A stretch of 64,000 nt of DNA from Qipengyuania gaetbuli (GTDB lineage: Bacteria; Pseudomonadota; Alphaproteobacteria; Sphingomonadales; Sphingomonadaceae): NCBI RefSeq assembly GCF_009827315.1, contig NZ_WTYF01000004.1:806001-870000 (forward strand), in the 5' to 3' direction. The notes under the pieces were generated by a model. That model ran no database searches, was not told the DNA's origin, and saw nothing but the letters and a program-made list of their open reading frames with translations. The position numbers and the translations under genes were made by a program. Below, one piece after another: positions 43,364 to 52,323 of the stretch (positions within the stretch are counted from its first letter, which is position 1; each line of letters starts with the position of its first letter).

Positions 43364-44440
43364 CTAGTCGATGTCGATGCCCAGCCGCTCCGCCTCGGCG
43401 ATCATCGCTGCGTTGATACGGCGGTGGCGGTTGTAGCTCGCCTTGGTCGCAGCGATCCCGCTCTCAAGCATGGTCCGGTAGCCGGTGCAGGCGCGGGCAC
43501 CGTCATTTTCCTCCAGCCCCTTGAAGCTGTTTTCCAGGCTACCGATCATGCCCATCAGGTCGGCCTCGTAGTCGAATTCGACAACGTCGTCGGCTTGCCG
43601 GGTCAATTCATAAAAGTCTTCATCGGAAATCTTGCCCGAGGCGAGCAACATCCAGCCGAGCCAGGTTCCCAGCCGCTGTTCGTATTGCTCCTGGGCATCA
43701 TAGGGCATGTCGCCCGAGATCAGTGATTCCGCGTAGGGACCGGCGACCTCGGTGGAGCCTGCCGCCGCGAACCTTGCGACGACTTCGGGATCGGCGCAGT
43801 CGAAGCGGGCAAGGTATTCGGTTTCGCTGGCAGGCGGGCCGGGATCGACCGGCCGCGGCGAGCCGGGTTCGAGTTCGCCCCCCACCTCGCGCTGGTAGAG
43901 GGCAAGCATGTCCGCTTCCCCGCAGTCGACCGAATATTTGTCGAACGTATCGAAGCGGAAGACGAGCATTCGCTCACTCCCGTCGACAATTTCGGTCTTT
44001 TCGAAGGCCAGGGCCGACCATCCCGGACTGGTGCCGAACATGGTATCCTCGCGCTGCTCCCAGCCGTTCGCGGCGAGCGTCTTGGCAAGCGCCACGCGCC
44101 AGTCTTCCATGTGGTCGCCGTATTCCAGTTCGCTTTCCCAGCTCAGTCCGGCAAGCCGCCCCGACCATGGCGTGTAGACGCCCGAACCGGAGGAGAAAGG
44201 CGCCCGCGCTTCGCCCGGAGACTCGAACAAGGCCAGAGCAGAGGCCGCCTGCTCTTCTTCGGTCTTGTCGAGCGCGAAGCCATTGGAAGCCGGTGCAGGA
44301 CAGAGGCTATCGATCCAAGCCGCCGAAACCTGCGGCGCCGATTGTGCGAGCGCAGGTGCCGGCACCAATGCACTCACGCCCAAGGCGAAGGTGCCTGCGA
44401 TACGGGCCGCAATACCGGCCCGGCGAAATGGTGATGTCAT
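43364..44440 (-). CDS. Hypothetical secreted protein
   Basis: A 358-residue protein I do not recognise. An N-terminal signal peptide (FRRAGIAARIAGTFALGVSAL... ending PALAQ, about residue 33) directs export. The mature part is acidic, with five or so cysteines (SLCPAP, VDCGEAD, FDCADPE, ARACTGY) and a C-terminal helical region with two hydrophobic patches. Start ATG 44440 is chosen for the signal peptide; the frame continues upstream. No neighbour suggests a function. Confidence 0.75.
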   Translation of the reverse strand: MTSPFRRAGIAARIAGTFALGVSALVPAPALAQSAPQVSAAWIDSLCPAPASNGFALDKTEEEQAASALALFESPGEARAPFSSGSGVYTPWSGRLAGLSWESELEYGDHMEDWRVALAKTLAANGWEQREDTMFGTSPGWSALAFEKTEIVDGSERMLVFRFDTFDKYSVDCGEADMLALYQREVGGELEPGSPRPVDPGPPASETEYLARFDCADPEVVARFAAAGSTEVAGPYAESLISGDMPYDAQEQYEQRLGTWLGWMLLASGKISDEDFYELTRQADDVVEFDYEADLMGMIGSLENSFKGLEENDGARACTGYRTMLESGIAATKASYNRHRRINAAMIAEAERLGIDID

Positions 44441-44535
44441 GCAGTACGATCCCTCGGCCAGCACGATGCCGGCCCCGGTGCGATCATCTGCCAAAGAAGC
44501 GCAAACCCGCCAAGCGGTTTCGCGTGCCCCTGACC

Positions 44536-44814
44536 TTAACGGAAATTGTCGGCGTAGGCCTGCAGCTTGAGGCTCTTGGGCGGCGTTGCGTGAACGCGGG
44601 CGACAATCCCGTATTTTCCGGCATAGACCTTGGCCGCATCCTTCGTCGGGAACGTCAGCTGCACCTGCACCTGCGTGTCGCCGCTGCCGGTCCAGCCCAT
44701 CAGGGGGTCAGCCTTGCGCGCTTCGGACTGCTCGAATTCGAGCACCCACTCGTCGGTCCGGGCCTTGCCGGACTGCATCGCGTTTTTCGGTCGCTGGTAG
44801 ATTCGTGCCGCCAT
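44536..44814 (-). CDS. NDUFS4-like complex I accessory subunit
   Basis: A 92-residue protein of the ETC complex I subunit conserved region family, homologous to mitochondrial NDUFS4 (18 kDa). Markers are ARIYQRPKNAMQSGKART, WVLEFE, PLMGWTGSGDTQVQVQLTF and the AAKVYAGKYGI segment. In alphaproteobacteria it stabilises NADH:quinone oxidoreductase. The core nuo operon is not in the window. It lies just downstream of hrpB on the same strand. Confidence 0.92.
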   Translation of the reverse strand: MAARIYQRPKNAMQSGKARTDEWVLEFEQSEARKADPLMGWTGSGDTQVQVQLTFPTKDAAKVYAGKYGIVARVHATPPKSLKLQAYADNFR

Positions 44815-44832
44815 AGTGGCCGCTCCCCTAAT

Positions 44833-47259
44833 TCAGCCCTCGCTTTTTGAAAAGGCGTTCTTGGTCTTCAAACTCGGCTTTTCGGTCCACGGTTCCTCCG
44901 GCCAGCGGTGCTTGGGATAGCGGCCCCTCATATCCTTGCGCACGTCCGCCCAGCTGCCGCGCCAGAAGCCCGGCAGGTCGCGCGTGGCCTGTATGGGGCG
45001 GCCTGCGGGACTGGTCAGCTTGAGCAGCAGCGGCGTGTCGCCGACCATCGGATGACGCTCGAGGCCGAACAGCGCCTGCACCCGGACTTCGGTACAAGGC
45101 GCATCGTCGCCGGTGTAGTCGATGGCGTGGGTGGTGCCGGCAGGCGAGGTGAATTCGCGCGGCGCTTCCCTGTCGAGGCGCTGGCGCTCGTCCCAGTCGA
45201 GAAGACCGAGCAAGGCATCGACCAGCCTGCCCTTGGGAATGTCGAGATCGCGGCGCCCCGCCAGCAGCGGTGCGAGCCAGAGGTCGGCCTGCCCGGCCAG
45301 CGACGCGGGGTCCAAGGCCTTGATCCCGGCATAGCGGGCCCGTGCCGCCAGTTCGCGCGGGACCAGCTTTCCCGCGTCTTCCAACGCTTTTTCCAGAAGG
45401 CTGTCCACAATCGCCGCCTCGTCGGGCGCAGGATCGGGGCCGGTGGCAAGTGTTATCGCGCCAAGCCTGCGTTCGATCCGCGCCTCGATCCGGTTGCCGT
45501 TCCAGCGGGCGACCGATTTGCGCTCGATCCGCTCGGGCAACCAGCGTTCGAGTTCCCTTTCGTCGACCGCGATGGCCGCAGTGATCCGCGCGCCCTTCGC
45601 CTGCCCTTGCGCATCGCCGATGACGAGGAAATCCGCCCGGGCGAACGGGGATGCCGGGTCGAGCGCGAAGCCGCGACCTCCCGCCGCGATCCAGCTTTCG
45701 CCGGACCCGTCGCGGCGCTTGACGATGAATTCCGGCCTGCCTGCAGCCAGCAGGATGGCGAGCGGGACAACCTCGCGCCGATGCTCGCCGACCAGTTCGC
45801 GGGCACGTTCCGCCCAGCGCGCGGCTAGCTTGCGGCTTGCATCGGCGCGGCCGGAGCGGTCGGTGTTCCAGCGCGAAAGTCGCGCTTCGAGGTCATCGCC
45901 GCGTCCGCCCAGCCCGCGTTCCTGCAACAGCAGGGCGAGCCGCGCCGCCTCGCCCTCGCAGCCGTGCTCCGCCCCGAAGAGCAGCATGGCGGCAGAGGCC
46001 GGGTCGAGCGGGAGCGCGGCCATCTGCTGCCCACGCGCCGTGATCTTCCCGTCACCGTCCAAAGCGCCGAGCTCCTTCAACGTCACCCTCGCCGCGGCGA
46101 CAGAGGGCGCGGGGGGCACGTCGAGCCACGGCAGCGATGCAGGATCGCTCGACCCCCATTTCGCCAGCGTCAGCACCAGCGGGGCGAGGTCCGACGTTGC
46201 CATTTCCGGAGGGTCGAATGCGGGACGCCCCGCATGGCCACCCTCTTCCCACAGGCGATAGGCGACACCCGGCCCTTGCCGCGCCGCGCGGCCTGCGCGC
46301 TGTACTGCGGCGGCCTGGCTCGCGCGGTGAGTGACGAGGTGCGTGGTCCCCGCAGCCCGGTCGAATTCCGCACGGCGTAAAAGGCCTGAATCGACAACGA
46401 CGGATACCCCGTCGAGCGTCAGCGATGTCTCCGCAATCGCGGTGGCAAGCACGATGCGTCGGCGCCCCTCGGGATCGCGGCGGATTGCGGCGCGCTGTTC
46501 GGCGGGCTGGACCTGCCCGTGCAACGGCAGGACCAGTGCGGAGGGGAGCCGGACTTCCAGCCGTTCCCGCGTGCGTTCGATTTCCCCCACGCCCGGCAGG
46601 AAGGCGAGGATATCCCCCTCCTCCTCGCGCCAGGCCTGCGAGATCGCTGCCGCCATGGCGTCTTCGACCCGTTCCTGCGGGGAAGAGCCGAGCCAGACGG
46701 TCCGCAGCGGGTAGGCCCGCCCCTCGCTCTCGACGACCGGCGTGCCGTCGCCGACCAGCGCGGCGAACCGCGCACCATCGATCGTCGCCGACATGACCAG
46801 CACGCGCAAATCCTCGCGCAGTACGGCGCGGCTTTCCAGCGCGAGCGCAAGGCCGAGATCGCTGTCGAGATGCCGCTCGTGCGCCTCGTCGAACAGCACG
46901 GCCGAAACGCCGGAGAGCTCGGGATCGTCGAGGATCATGTTGACGAAGATCGCCTCCGTCACGACCAGCACGCGGGTCGTGGAGCTGCGCTTGCTGTCGA
47001 GGCGCGTCAGGTAGCCGATCGTCTGGCCTGCCTTCTCGCCCAGCAATTCGGCCATGCGTTCAGCCGCTGCACGCGCGGCAACGCGGCGGGGCGAGGTCAG
47101 GATGACTGTCCCCTCGCACCAGTCCTCGCCCAGCAGGGCGGGCGCCACGACAGTCGTTTTGCCCGCCCCCGGCGGAGCGACGAGCACGGCACCGGTGCCG
47201 CTGCGCAGTGCCGCGAGCAGGTCCGGCAAGACAGCATGGATGGGAAGATCGTCAGCCAC
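44833..47259 (-). CDS. hrpB: ATP-dependent helicase HrpB
   Basis: An 808-residue DEAH-box RNA helicase of the HrpB family. RecA1 contains the P-loop APPGAGKTT and LFDEAHERH; the SAT and QRAGRAARQGPG motifs follow. Then the HA2/OB region and a HrpB-specific C-terminal domain, with the usual QATRDLPGFWRGSWADVRKDM end. The start is GTG at 47259, giving VADDLPIHAVLPDLLAAL, the family N-terminus; no ATG is nearby. Its specific RNA target is unknown; in many bacteria it is dispensable. Confidence 0.93.
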   Translation of the reverse strand: MADDLPIHAVLPDLLAALRSGTGAVLVAPPGAGKTTVVAPALLGEDWCEGTVILTSPRRVAARAAAERMAELLGEKAGQTIGYLTRLDSKRSSTTRVLVVTEAIFVNMILDDPELSGVSAVLFDEAHERHLDSDLGLALALESRAVLREDLRVLVMSATIDGARFAALVGDGTPVVESEGRAYPLRTVWLGSSPQERVEDAMAAAISQAWREEEGDILAFLPGVGEIERTRERLEVRLPSALVLPLHGQVQPAEQRAAIRRDPEGRRRIVLATAIAETSLTLDGVSVVVDSGLLRRAEFDRAAGTTHLVTHRASQAAAVQRAGRAARQGPGVAYRLWEEGGHAGRPAFDPPEMATSDLAPLVLTLAKWGSSDPASLPWLDVPPAPSVAAARVTLKELGALDGDGKITARGQQMAALPLDPASAAMLLFGAEHGCEGEAARLALLLQERGLGGRGDDLEARLSRWNTDRSGRADASRKLAARWAERARELVGEHRREVVPLAILLAAGRPEFIVKRRDGSGESWIAAGGRGFALDPASPFARADFLVIGDAQGQAKGARITAAIAVDERELERWLPERIERKSVARWNGNRIEARIERRLGAITLATGPDPAPDEAAIVDSLLEKALEDAGKLVPRELAARARYAGIKALDPASLAGQADLWLAPLLAGRRDLDIPKGRLVDALLGLLDWDERQRLDREAPREFTSPAGTTHAIDYTGDDAPCTEVRVQALFGLERHPMVGDTPLLLKLTSPAGRPIQATRDLPGFWRGSWADVRKDMRGRYPKHRWPEEPWTEKPSLKTKNAFSKSEG

Positions 47260-47488
47260 GAAGCGGCTCTTTGCACAGCGGCGGGTTTTGTGCAGCCCTT
47301 CCCGCCCGCTTTTTCTCACATGGGGTTGAAATCCTTGAGGAACACCAAGGCGTTTGGAGAAATGGCGCAAATGCTGGTATTTCCCCCGCTCCTTGCTCTT
47401 TCATTCGGGTGGAGGGGGTGAGGTGGTCCCGGGGATTGATCAGCGCAAAAGCGCACGGCGGGACACCGATAAAGCAAGGGAGAAAACC

Positions 47489-48295
47489 ATGAAGAAGATG
47501 ATGACCGCCCTGGCGGCATTTACCCTCGTGGCGGGGGCAACCGCCTGTTCCGAAACTGCGGATACGGAGGCGGCCAGCACGGAAGCAGGCTCCATCGCCG
47601 GCGAATGGAAGGCCGATATCGAATCGGCCAGTTTCGAAAACGACAACCGCGACTGGGTGCTCGCCGACGGGCAGTACCAGTGCAACAGCTGCCTGCCGCC
47701 CTACGGCTTCGCCGCCGATGGCAAGTGGCAGACGGTCGACCGTCCCGGCACGGACAGCCAGATGATCGAGGTGGTCGACGAACGCACAGTCAAGTTCTCC
47801 AGCCGCTTCAAGGGCGAGGACACCGGCAGTTCGACGATGACCATCAGCGAAGACGGGCAGACCGCAACGGTCGAATGGACCGACCTGTCCGGCGACACTC
47901 CGGTCAACGGCAAGTCGACCTTCACGCGCACCGCAGCCGGTCCGGAGGGCTCGCACGCCATGTCGGGCAAGTGGACGACGGCAGCCATCGATTCCATCGA
48001 CGAGGCCGGCCTCAAGTTCACCTTCGCGCTCGACGGCGATACGCTGAGCAACAGCGGCAATGGCAGCAGCTGGACCGCAACGCTCGGCGGTGAACCGGTG
48101 GCGATCGAAGGTGACAATTCGGGCACCATGGTCGCGGTCGAGAAGACCGGCGACAACAGCTACCGCGAAACCTATTCGCGTGACGGTGAAACGCTTTCCG
48201 TCACCGAACTGACGGTCGAGGGCGACAAGCTCAAGGGCGTGAGCACGGATTCGCGCGACGGCAGCAAGGTGACCTGGACCGCAACGCGCCAGTAA
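47489..48295 (+). CDS. Hypothetical lipoprotein
   Basis: A 268-residue predicted lipoprotein: signal peptide MKKMMTALAAFTLVAGATAC, with Cys20 as the lipid-modified residue (an atypical lipobox, ATAC), then a Thr/Ser/Ala/Glu spacer. Two beta-rich domains each begin G-E/K-W (GEWKADIE and GKWTTAAID), the first with a CNSC pair. Family not recognised. ATG 47489 has GGGAG eight bases upstream; earlier codons in the same frame lack support. It ends in a strong terminator. Confidence 0.82.
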   Translation: MKKMMTALAAFTLVAGATACSETADTEAASTEAGSIAGEWKADIESASFENDNRDWVLADGQYQCNSCLPPYGFAADGKWQTVDRPGTDSQMIEVVDERTVKFSSRFKGEDTGSSTMTISEDGQTATVEWTDLSGDTPVNGKSTFTRTAAGPEGSHAMSGKWTTAAIDSIDEAGLKFTFALDGDTLSNSGNGSSWTATLGGEPVAIEGDNSGTMVAVEKTGDNSYRETYSRDGETLSVTELTVEGDKLKGVSTDSRDGSKVTWTATRQ

Positions 48296-48317
48296 GCCTT
48301 AGGGCCTGTAAACGAAG

Positions 48318-48350
48318 CCCCGGCCCTGCATTGCGCAGTGCCGGGGTTTT
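48318..48350. terminator. Bidirectional intrinsic terminator after lipoprotein gene
   Basis: CCCCGGC (48318-48324) pairs with GCCGGGG (48340-48346), with an inner CTGC/GCAG stem, and TTTT follows on the plus strand. It separates the lipoprotein gene from the convergent polyprenyl synthase. Confidence 0.85.
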
Positions 48351-48358
48351 GCTTGGGA

Positions 48359-49375
48359 TCAGTAGCCGCGCGACACGGCGAAGAGGGCCGCCTGCGTCAT
48401 GGCCTGGCGCGCCTTGCCGTCGGGGAAGATCGAGAGCGCGTCGATCGCGCGCTGGGCAAAGTGCCGCGCCCGCGCCTTGGTGTCGGCCACGGCATTGTGG
48501 CTATCGATCAGGCGGATCGCCTCTTCAAGATCGGCATCGCTGGTCCGGAAACCGCCGATGGCAGCCTTCCAGAAAGTGCGTTCCTCCTCGTTGCCGCGCG
48601 CATAGGCGAGGATGACCGGCAGGGTCATCTTGCCTTCGCGGAAGTCGTCGCCGCGATCCTTGCCCATCTGCGCCGCATCGGCATCGTAATCGAGCGCGTC
48701 GTCGACCAGCTGGAAGGCAACGCCGAGGTTGCGGCCGTATTCGTCGAGCGCGCGTTCCTCTTCCTCGTTGCACTCCGCCACCACGGCGGCGATCCGGCTG
48801 GCGGCCGCAAACAGCGCCGCGGTCTTGGCACGGATGATGTGGAGGTAGCGTTCTTCCGAAGTGTCGATCTTGCGCTGGGCAGTAAGCTGGTCGACCTCGC
48901 CTTCCGCGATGATCGCCGAGGCGCCCGACAGGATCCTGAGCACCTTCAGGCTGCCGTCCTCGGTCATCAGTTCGAAGCTGCGGCTGAACAGGAAATCGCC
49001 CACCAGCACGGTCGCCGGATTCCCGAAGATGATGTTGGCCGCCGCCTTGCCGCGGCGCAGGTCGCTGCCGTCGACCACGTCGTCGTGCAGCAGCGTGGCG
49101 GTGTGGATGAATTCAACCGCCGCAGCCAGCTTGTAGTGGCGCGTGCCGCTGTATCCGACCAGTTCCGCCCCGGCGAGCGTAAGCATGGGGCGCAGGCGCT
49201 TGCCCCCGCCCGAAATCAGGTGGCCGGCCAGCGCCGGGATGAGGGGCACTTCGCTCTGCATCCGGTCGAGGATGACCTGGTTGACTTGGTTCATGCCCGA
49301 CGCGGTCAGCGCCAGCATAGGCTCGATCGAGGGCTCGGGCCCTTTGCGCGGGAGAGGTACGACGTCGGCTGTCAT
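48359..49375 (-). CDS. Polyprenyl diphosphate synthase (octaprenyl-type)
   Basis: A 338-residue trans-prenyltransferase that elongates IPP chains, probably for the ubiquinone side chain. It has GGGKRLRPML, the first Asp-rich motif DDVVD in HDDVVDGSDLRRG, and the second DDALDYDAD. Length and motif pattern suit octa- or deca-prenyl chain length; the exact length cannot be read. The ATG at 49375 gives the family start. Divergent to the chorismate mutase gene with 66 bases between. Confidence 0.92.
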   Translation of the reverse strand: MTADVVPLPRKGPEPSIEPMLALTASGMNQVNQVILDRMQSEVPLIPALAGHLISGGGKRLRPMLTLAGAELVGYSGTRHYKLAAAVEFIHTATLLHDDVVDGSDLRRGKAAANIIFGNPATVLVGDFLFSRSFELMTEDGSLKVLRILSGASAIIAEGEVDQLTAQRKIDTSEERYLHIIRAKTAALFAAASRIAAVVAECNEEEERALDEYGRNLGVAFQLVDDALDYDADAAQMGKDRGDDFREGKMTLPVILAYARGNEEERTFWKAAIGGFRTSDADLEEAIRLIDSHNAVADTKARARHFAQRAIDALSIFPDGKARQAMTQAALFAVSRGY

Positions 49376-49441
49376 TTCGGCTTGGCCATGGTCTGCACTT
49401 GCTTTCTTGGCAAGCGGGGAATTGATGATAGCGTGCTTCAC

Positions 49442-49738
49442 ATGACCAACGCGCCAGCCCAAGATCCGGTCCTCGCCGGGTATCGCAAGAGCATCGACAA
49501 CATCGACGCGGCCATCGTGCACATGCTTGCCGAGCGGTTCCGCATCACGCAGGCCGTCGGCGCATACAAGGCCAAGGCAACGCTGCCTGCGGCCGACCTC
49601 TCGCGCGAACAGGAACAGATCGCGCGCCTGCGCAGGCTGGCCGAGGAAAGCGAGCTGGACCCCGAATTCAGCGAGAAGTTCCTGCGCTTCATCATCGACG
49701 AGGTGATCCGTCACCACGAACGGGCGCGCGAGGCTTAG
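49442..49738 (+). CDS. Chorismate mutase (AroQ class)
   Basis: A 98-residue monofunctional AroQ-type chorismate mutase, converting chorismate to prephenate for Phe/Tyr synthesis. The helical fold has RKSIDNIDAAIVHMLAERF, catalytic-type Arg residues in the first helix, VGAYKAKATLP and a C-terminal helix with HERAR. The start is ATG 49442; a much longer frame upstream is a shadow of the polyprenyl synthase. It overlaps the 3' end of the histidine kinase by four bases. Confidence 0.92.
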   Translation: MTNAPAQDPVLAGYRKSIDNIDAAIVHMLAERFRITQAVGAYKAKATLPAADLSREQEQIARLRRLAEESELDPEFSEKFLRFIIDEVIRHHERAREA

Positions 49739-51246
49739 CCTCCGGCGCGCGGCAGGGTGAGGCTGACCAGCAGCCCGCCCAAATCCTCGCTTTCGCCGAG
49801 TTCGACCGATCCGCCGTAAATTTCGGCGACATCGCGCACGATGGCAAGGCCAAGGCCCGTGCCCGGCTTGCCCGTGTCGAGCCGTGCGCCGCGGTCGAAG
49901 ATACGGGTTCGCTCGCTCGCCGGGATGCCCTCGCCGTCATCCTCGACCCAGATGGTGCAGTCCTTGGCCTCGCGGTCGGCATCGATGGTGACGAAGACGC
50001 TGCCGCCGCCGTATTTCGCCGCGTTCTCGATCAGGTTTCCGAGAATTTCGTCGAGGTCCTGCCGCTCGATCGACACGGCGGCCTGCCTGTTGCCGTCCAC
50101 GTCGAAGCGCGTGTCCTCGTAGATGCGCGTGACTGCCCGCAGCACGCTTTCCGCGCTCGGCCATACATCGGCGCGCGAATGGCCCGACGCCCTGCGGCCC
50201 ACTGCCCGTGCACGCGCAAGGTGATGCTCGACGTGACGCTGCATCGTCTTGGTCTCGCGGAAGACGAGGTCGGACAATTGCGGATCGTTGGCCGTCGCGG
50301 CATTGGTCAGCACGGTCAGCGGGGTTTTCAACGCGTGGGCAAGGTTGCCCGCATGCATCCGCGCCTCTTCAGCCTGTTTCTCGCTATGAGCGAGCAAGCC
50401 GTTGATTTCTTCCACCAGCGGTTCGACTTCCAGCGGCAGCGGTTCGGTAATCCGGTTCGCCCCTTCGGAACGCATGGACTGGATGGCCGCTCGCACGCGG
50501 CGTAGCGGCGAAAGGCCGTAATAGCTCTGCAGCGCGGCCATGATGAGAAGGCCCAGGGCAAGCGCGGCAAAGCTCCACACGAGGATGGAGCGGATGCGCG
50601 AGATCTGGAAATCCAGCTCCTCGCGCGCCGAGGCAACGGCGAAGGTCCAGCGCGCATCGCTGTCGGGCAGGATGACGCTGCGCTCGACGATGCGCAGGGG
50701 TTCGCCTGCAAACTGGTAGCTGTCGTAGAAATGCGGATCGTCGTCGAAATGGTCCTGACGCAGCTTGAGCGGACTGTCCCACAGCGAACGGGACAGCGAG
50801 GGTTCGAGCGAATCCGAGGTGTAGCCTTCCTGCCCTTCCGCGCTGATCTGGTAGTAGAGCCCGCTGTTGGGTTCGAGGAAGCGCGGCTCGCCGACCGGGC
50901 GATTGAAGTAGATTTCACCGTCCGGGCCGACTTCGGCCACCACCAGCATGGCGTTGAGGAGATATTCCAGCTGGTCGTCGAAATTCTTCTCGACCATGCG
51001 CGTCAGCGTGCGGTCGAGCGCGAAGCCGCCGCCCAGCAACAGCACCGCGATCCACACCGCGGCGATCGCCATCATGCGCTTGGCAAGGCTGCGGCGGGGC
51101 GTACCGGCCGGAACCGTCACCGCCCCGCCGTCGGGCGCAGGCGTATCAGCGGGCGGGGTCACCGCCGCGCGACGCGCCTCGGCAGCCGGAGTATCCTCAG
51201 GCCCGGGGTGCGTCTGCGGGGTCGTCGAGGCTGTACCCAAGTCCAC
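49735..51246 (-). CDS. Sensor histidine kinase
   Basis: A 503-residue membrane sensor kinase. A Pro/Ala/Thr-rich N-terminal tail (about 55 residues) precedes the first membrane segment (about 58-78). A periplasmic domain of about 130 residues and a second membrane segment (about 220-243) follow. Then come HAMP-like linker, H-box HALKTPLTVL with His304, N-box NLIENAAKYG, and G-box DDGEGIP. Start is uncertain: GTG 51246 overlaps the regulator by 50 bases, but internal starts inside the low-complexity tail are possible. It is the partner of the response regulator just upstream. Ligand unknown. Confidence 0.9.
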   Translation of the reverse strand: MDLGTASTTPQTHPGPEDTPAAEARRAAVTPPADTPAPDGGAVTVPAGTPRRSLAKRMMAIAAVWIAVLLLGGGFALDRTLTRMVEKNFDDQLEYLLNAMLVVAEVGPDGEIYFNRPVGEPRFLEPNSGLYYQISAEGQEGYTSDSLEPSLSRSLWDSPLKLRQDHFDDDPHFYDSYQFAGEPLRIVERSVILPDSDARWTFAVASAREELDFQISRIRSILVWSFAALALGLLIMAALQSYYGLSPLRRVRAAIQSMRSEGANRITEPLPLEVEPLVEEINGLLAHSEKQAEEARMHAGNLAHALKTPLTVLTNAATANDPQLSDLVFRETKTMQRHVEHHLARARAVGRRASGHSRADVWPSAESVLRAVTRIYEDTRFDVDGNRQAAVSIERQDLDEILGNLIENAAKYGGGSVFVTIDADREAKDCTIWVEDDGEGIPASERTRIFDRGARLDTGKPGTGLGLAIVRDVAEIYGGSVELGESEDLGGLLVSLTLPRAGG

Positions 51247-51874
51247 GGATGGTCGTGATCACTTCCGCGCCCAGCTTCTTGCGGATGCGCGTGACGAAGA
51301 CCTCGATCGTGTTGGAATCGCGGTCGAAATCCTGATCGTAGATGTGCTCGATCAGTTCGGTGCGGCTGACCACCTTGCCCTTGTGGTGCATGAGGTAGCT
51401 CAGCAGCTTGTATTCCTGCGCGGTCAGCTTGACCGGCTCGCCTGCCAACGTGACGCGGCCCGAACGCGTGTCGAGACGCACCTGCCCTGCGGTCAGTTCG
51501 CTGGAAGTATTGCCCGAAGCGCGGCGGATCAACGCGCGCAGGCGAGCGATCAGTTCTTCGGTCTGGAACGGCTTGGCGAGGTAATCGTCGGCGCCTGCAT
51601 CGAGGCCGGCAACCTTGTCCGACCAGCTGTCACGCGCGGTCAGGACCAGCACGGGGAACTTGCGGCCTTCCTTGCGCCACATGCCCAGCACGGTCAGCCC
51701 GTCGATTTCGGGCAGGCCGAGATCGAGGATGACGGCATCGTAATCCTCGGTCGAGCCGAGGAAATGGCCGTCCTCGCCATCGGTCGACAGATCGACCGCA
51801 TAGCCGTTCTGTTCGAGGGTGGTTTTGAGCTGGAGGCCGAGCGTGGGCTCGTCCTCGACAATCAGGATCCGCAT
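51197..51874 (-). CDS. OmpR-family response regulator
   Basis: A 225-residue two-component regulator. The receiver has acidic pocket ED (8-9), phosphoacceptor Asp51 (ILDLGLPEIDG), Thr79 and Lys101. The C-terminal winged helix (from about 130) has KLTAQEYKLLSYLMHHKGKV and VFVTRIRKKLG, followed by TIRGLGYSL. It overlaps the kinase gene and follows a PepSY gene by 81 bases, a pattern often seen with cation- or antimicrobial-responsive systems (inference). Confidence 0.94.
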   Translation of the reverse strand: MRILIVEDEPTLGLQLKTTLEQNGYAVDLSTDGEDGHFLGSTEDYDAVILDLGLPEIDGLTVLGMWRKEGRKFPVLVLTARDSWSDKVAGLDAGADDYLAKPFQTEELIARLRALIRRASGNTSSELTAGQVRLDTRSGRVTLAGEPVKLTAQEYKLLSYLMHHKGKVVSRTELIEHIYDQDFDRDSNTIEVFVTRIRKKLGAEVITTIRGLGYSLDDPADAPRA

Positions 51875-51955
51875 GAATTTCCGTCCTTGTAACCTTTGTG
51901 ACGCGTGTCGTTCATGTAGATGAACGCGTCAAGATGAACGGAGTTTCTCCGACGG

Positions 51956-52261
51956 TCAGTTGCTGCGCCGGATTACCCGGCCGGTGCGCGCATCGACATC
52001 CACGAACAGCACGCGGCCGTTGCGGATGAACTTGAGGCGATAGGCCACGGCCACGCTGTCATAGGCGGGGCCGAGATATTCGGCATCACCCATGGTCGGC
52101 AGGATACGCGCCTCGATCTGGCGAAGCGAAAGCGTGCGGCCCGCGCTCATTTCCTTGCGTGCTTCGCCCTGGTCGGAACGGCTCTGCGCCGCGAGCGGAG
52201 CTGCGGCAATCGGGCCGGCGACGAGGCCAACGGCGAGCATGGAGGAGAGCAGGCGTTTCAT
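51956..52261 (-). CDS. PepSY domain-containing secreted protein
   Basis: A 101-residue exported protein: signal peptide to about residue 26 (PLAAQS), then one PepSY-like unit (SLRQIEARILPTMGDAEYLG...YRLKFIRNGRVLFVDVDARTGRVIRR). PepSY domains are small modules that often modulate peptidases or sensors in the periplasm. It precedes the response regulator and kinase on the same strand and is probably a co-transcribed sensor accessory. Confidence 0.85.
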   Translation of the reverse strand: MKRLLSSMLAVGLVAGPIAAAPLAAQSRSDQGEARKEMSAGRTLSLRQIEARILPTMGDAEYLGPAYDSVAVAYRLKFIRNGRVLFVDVDARTGRVIRRSN

Positions 52262-52323
52262 GGTGTCTGTGTGACTAATCGCGATCCATTGAACAAGGTG
52301 TGAATACCGCCTTTCGCGCCCGT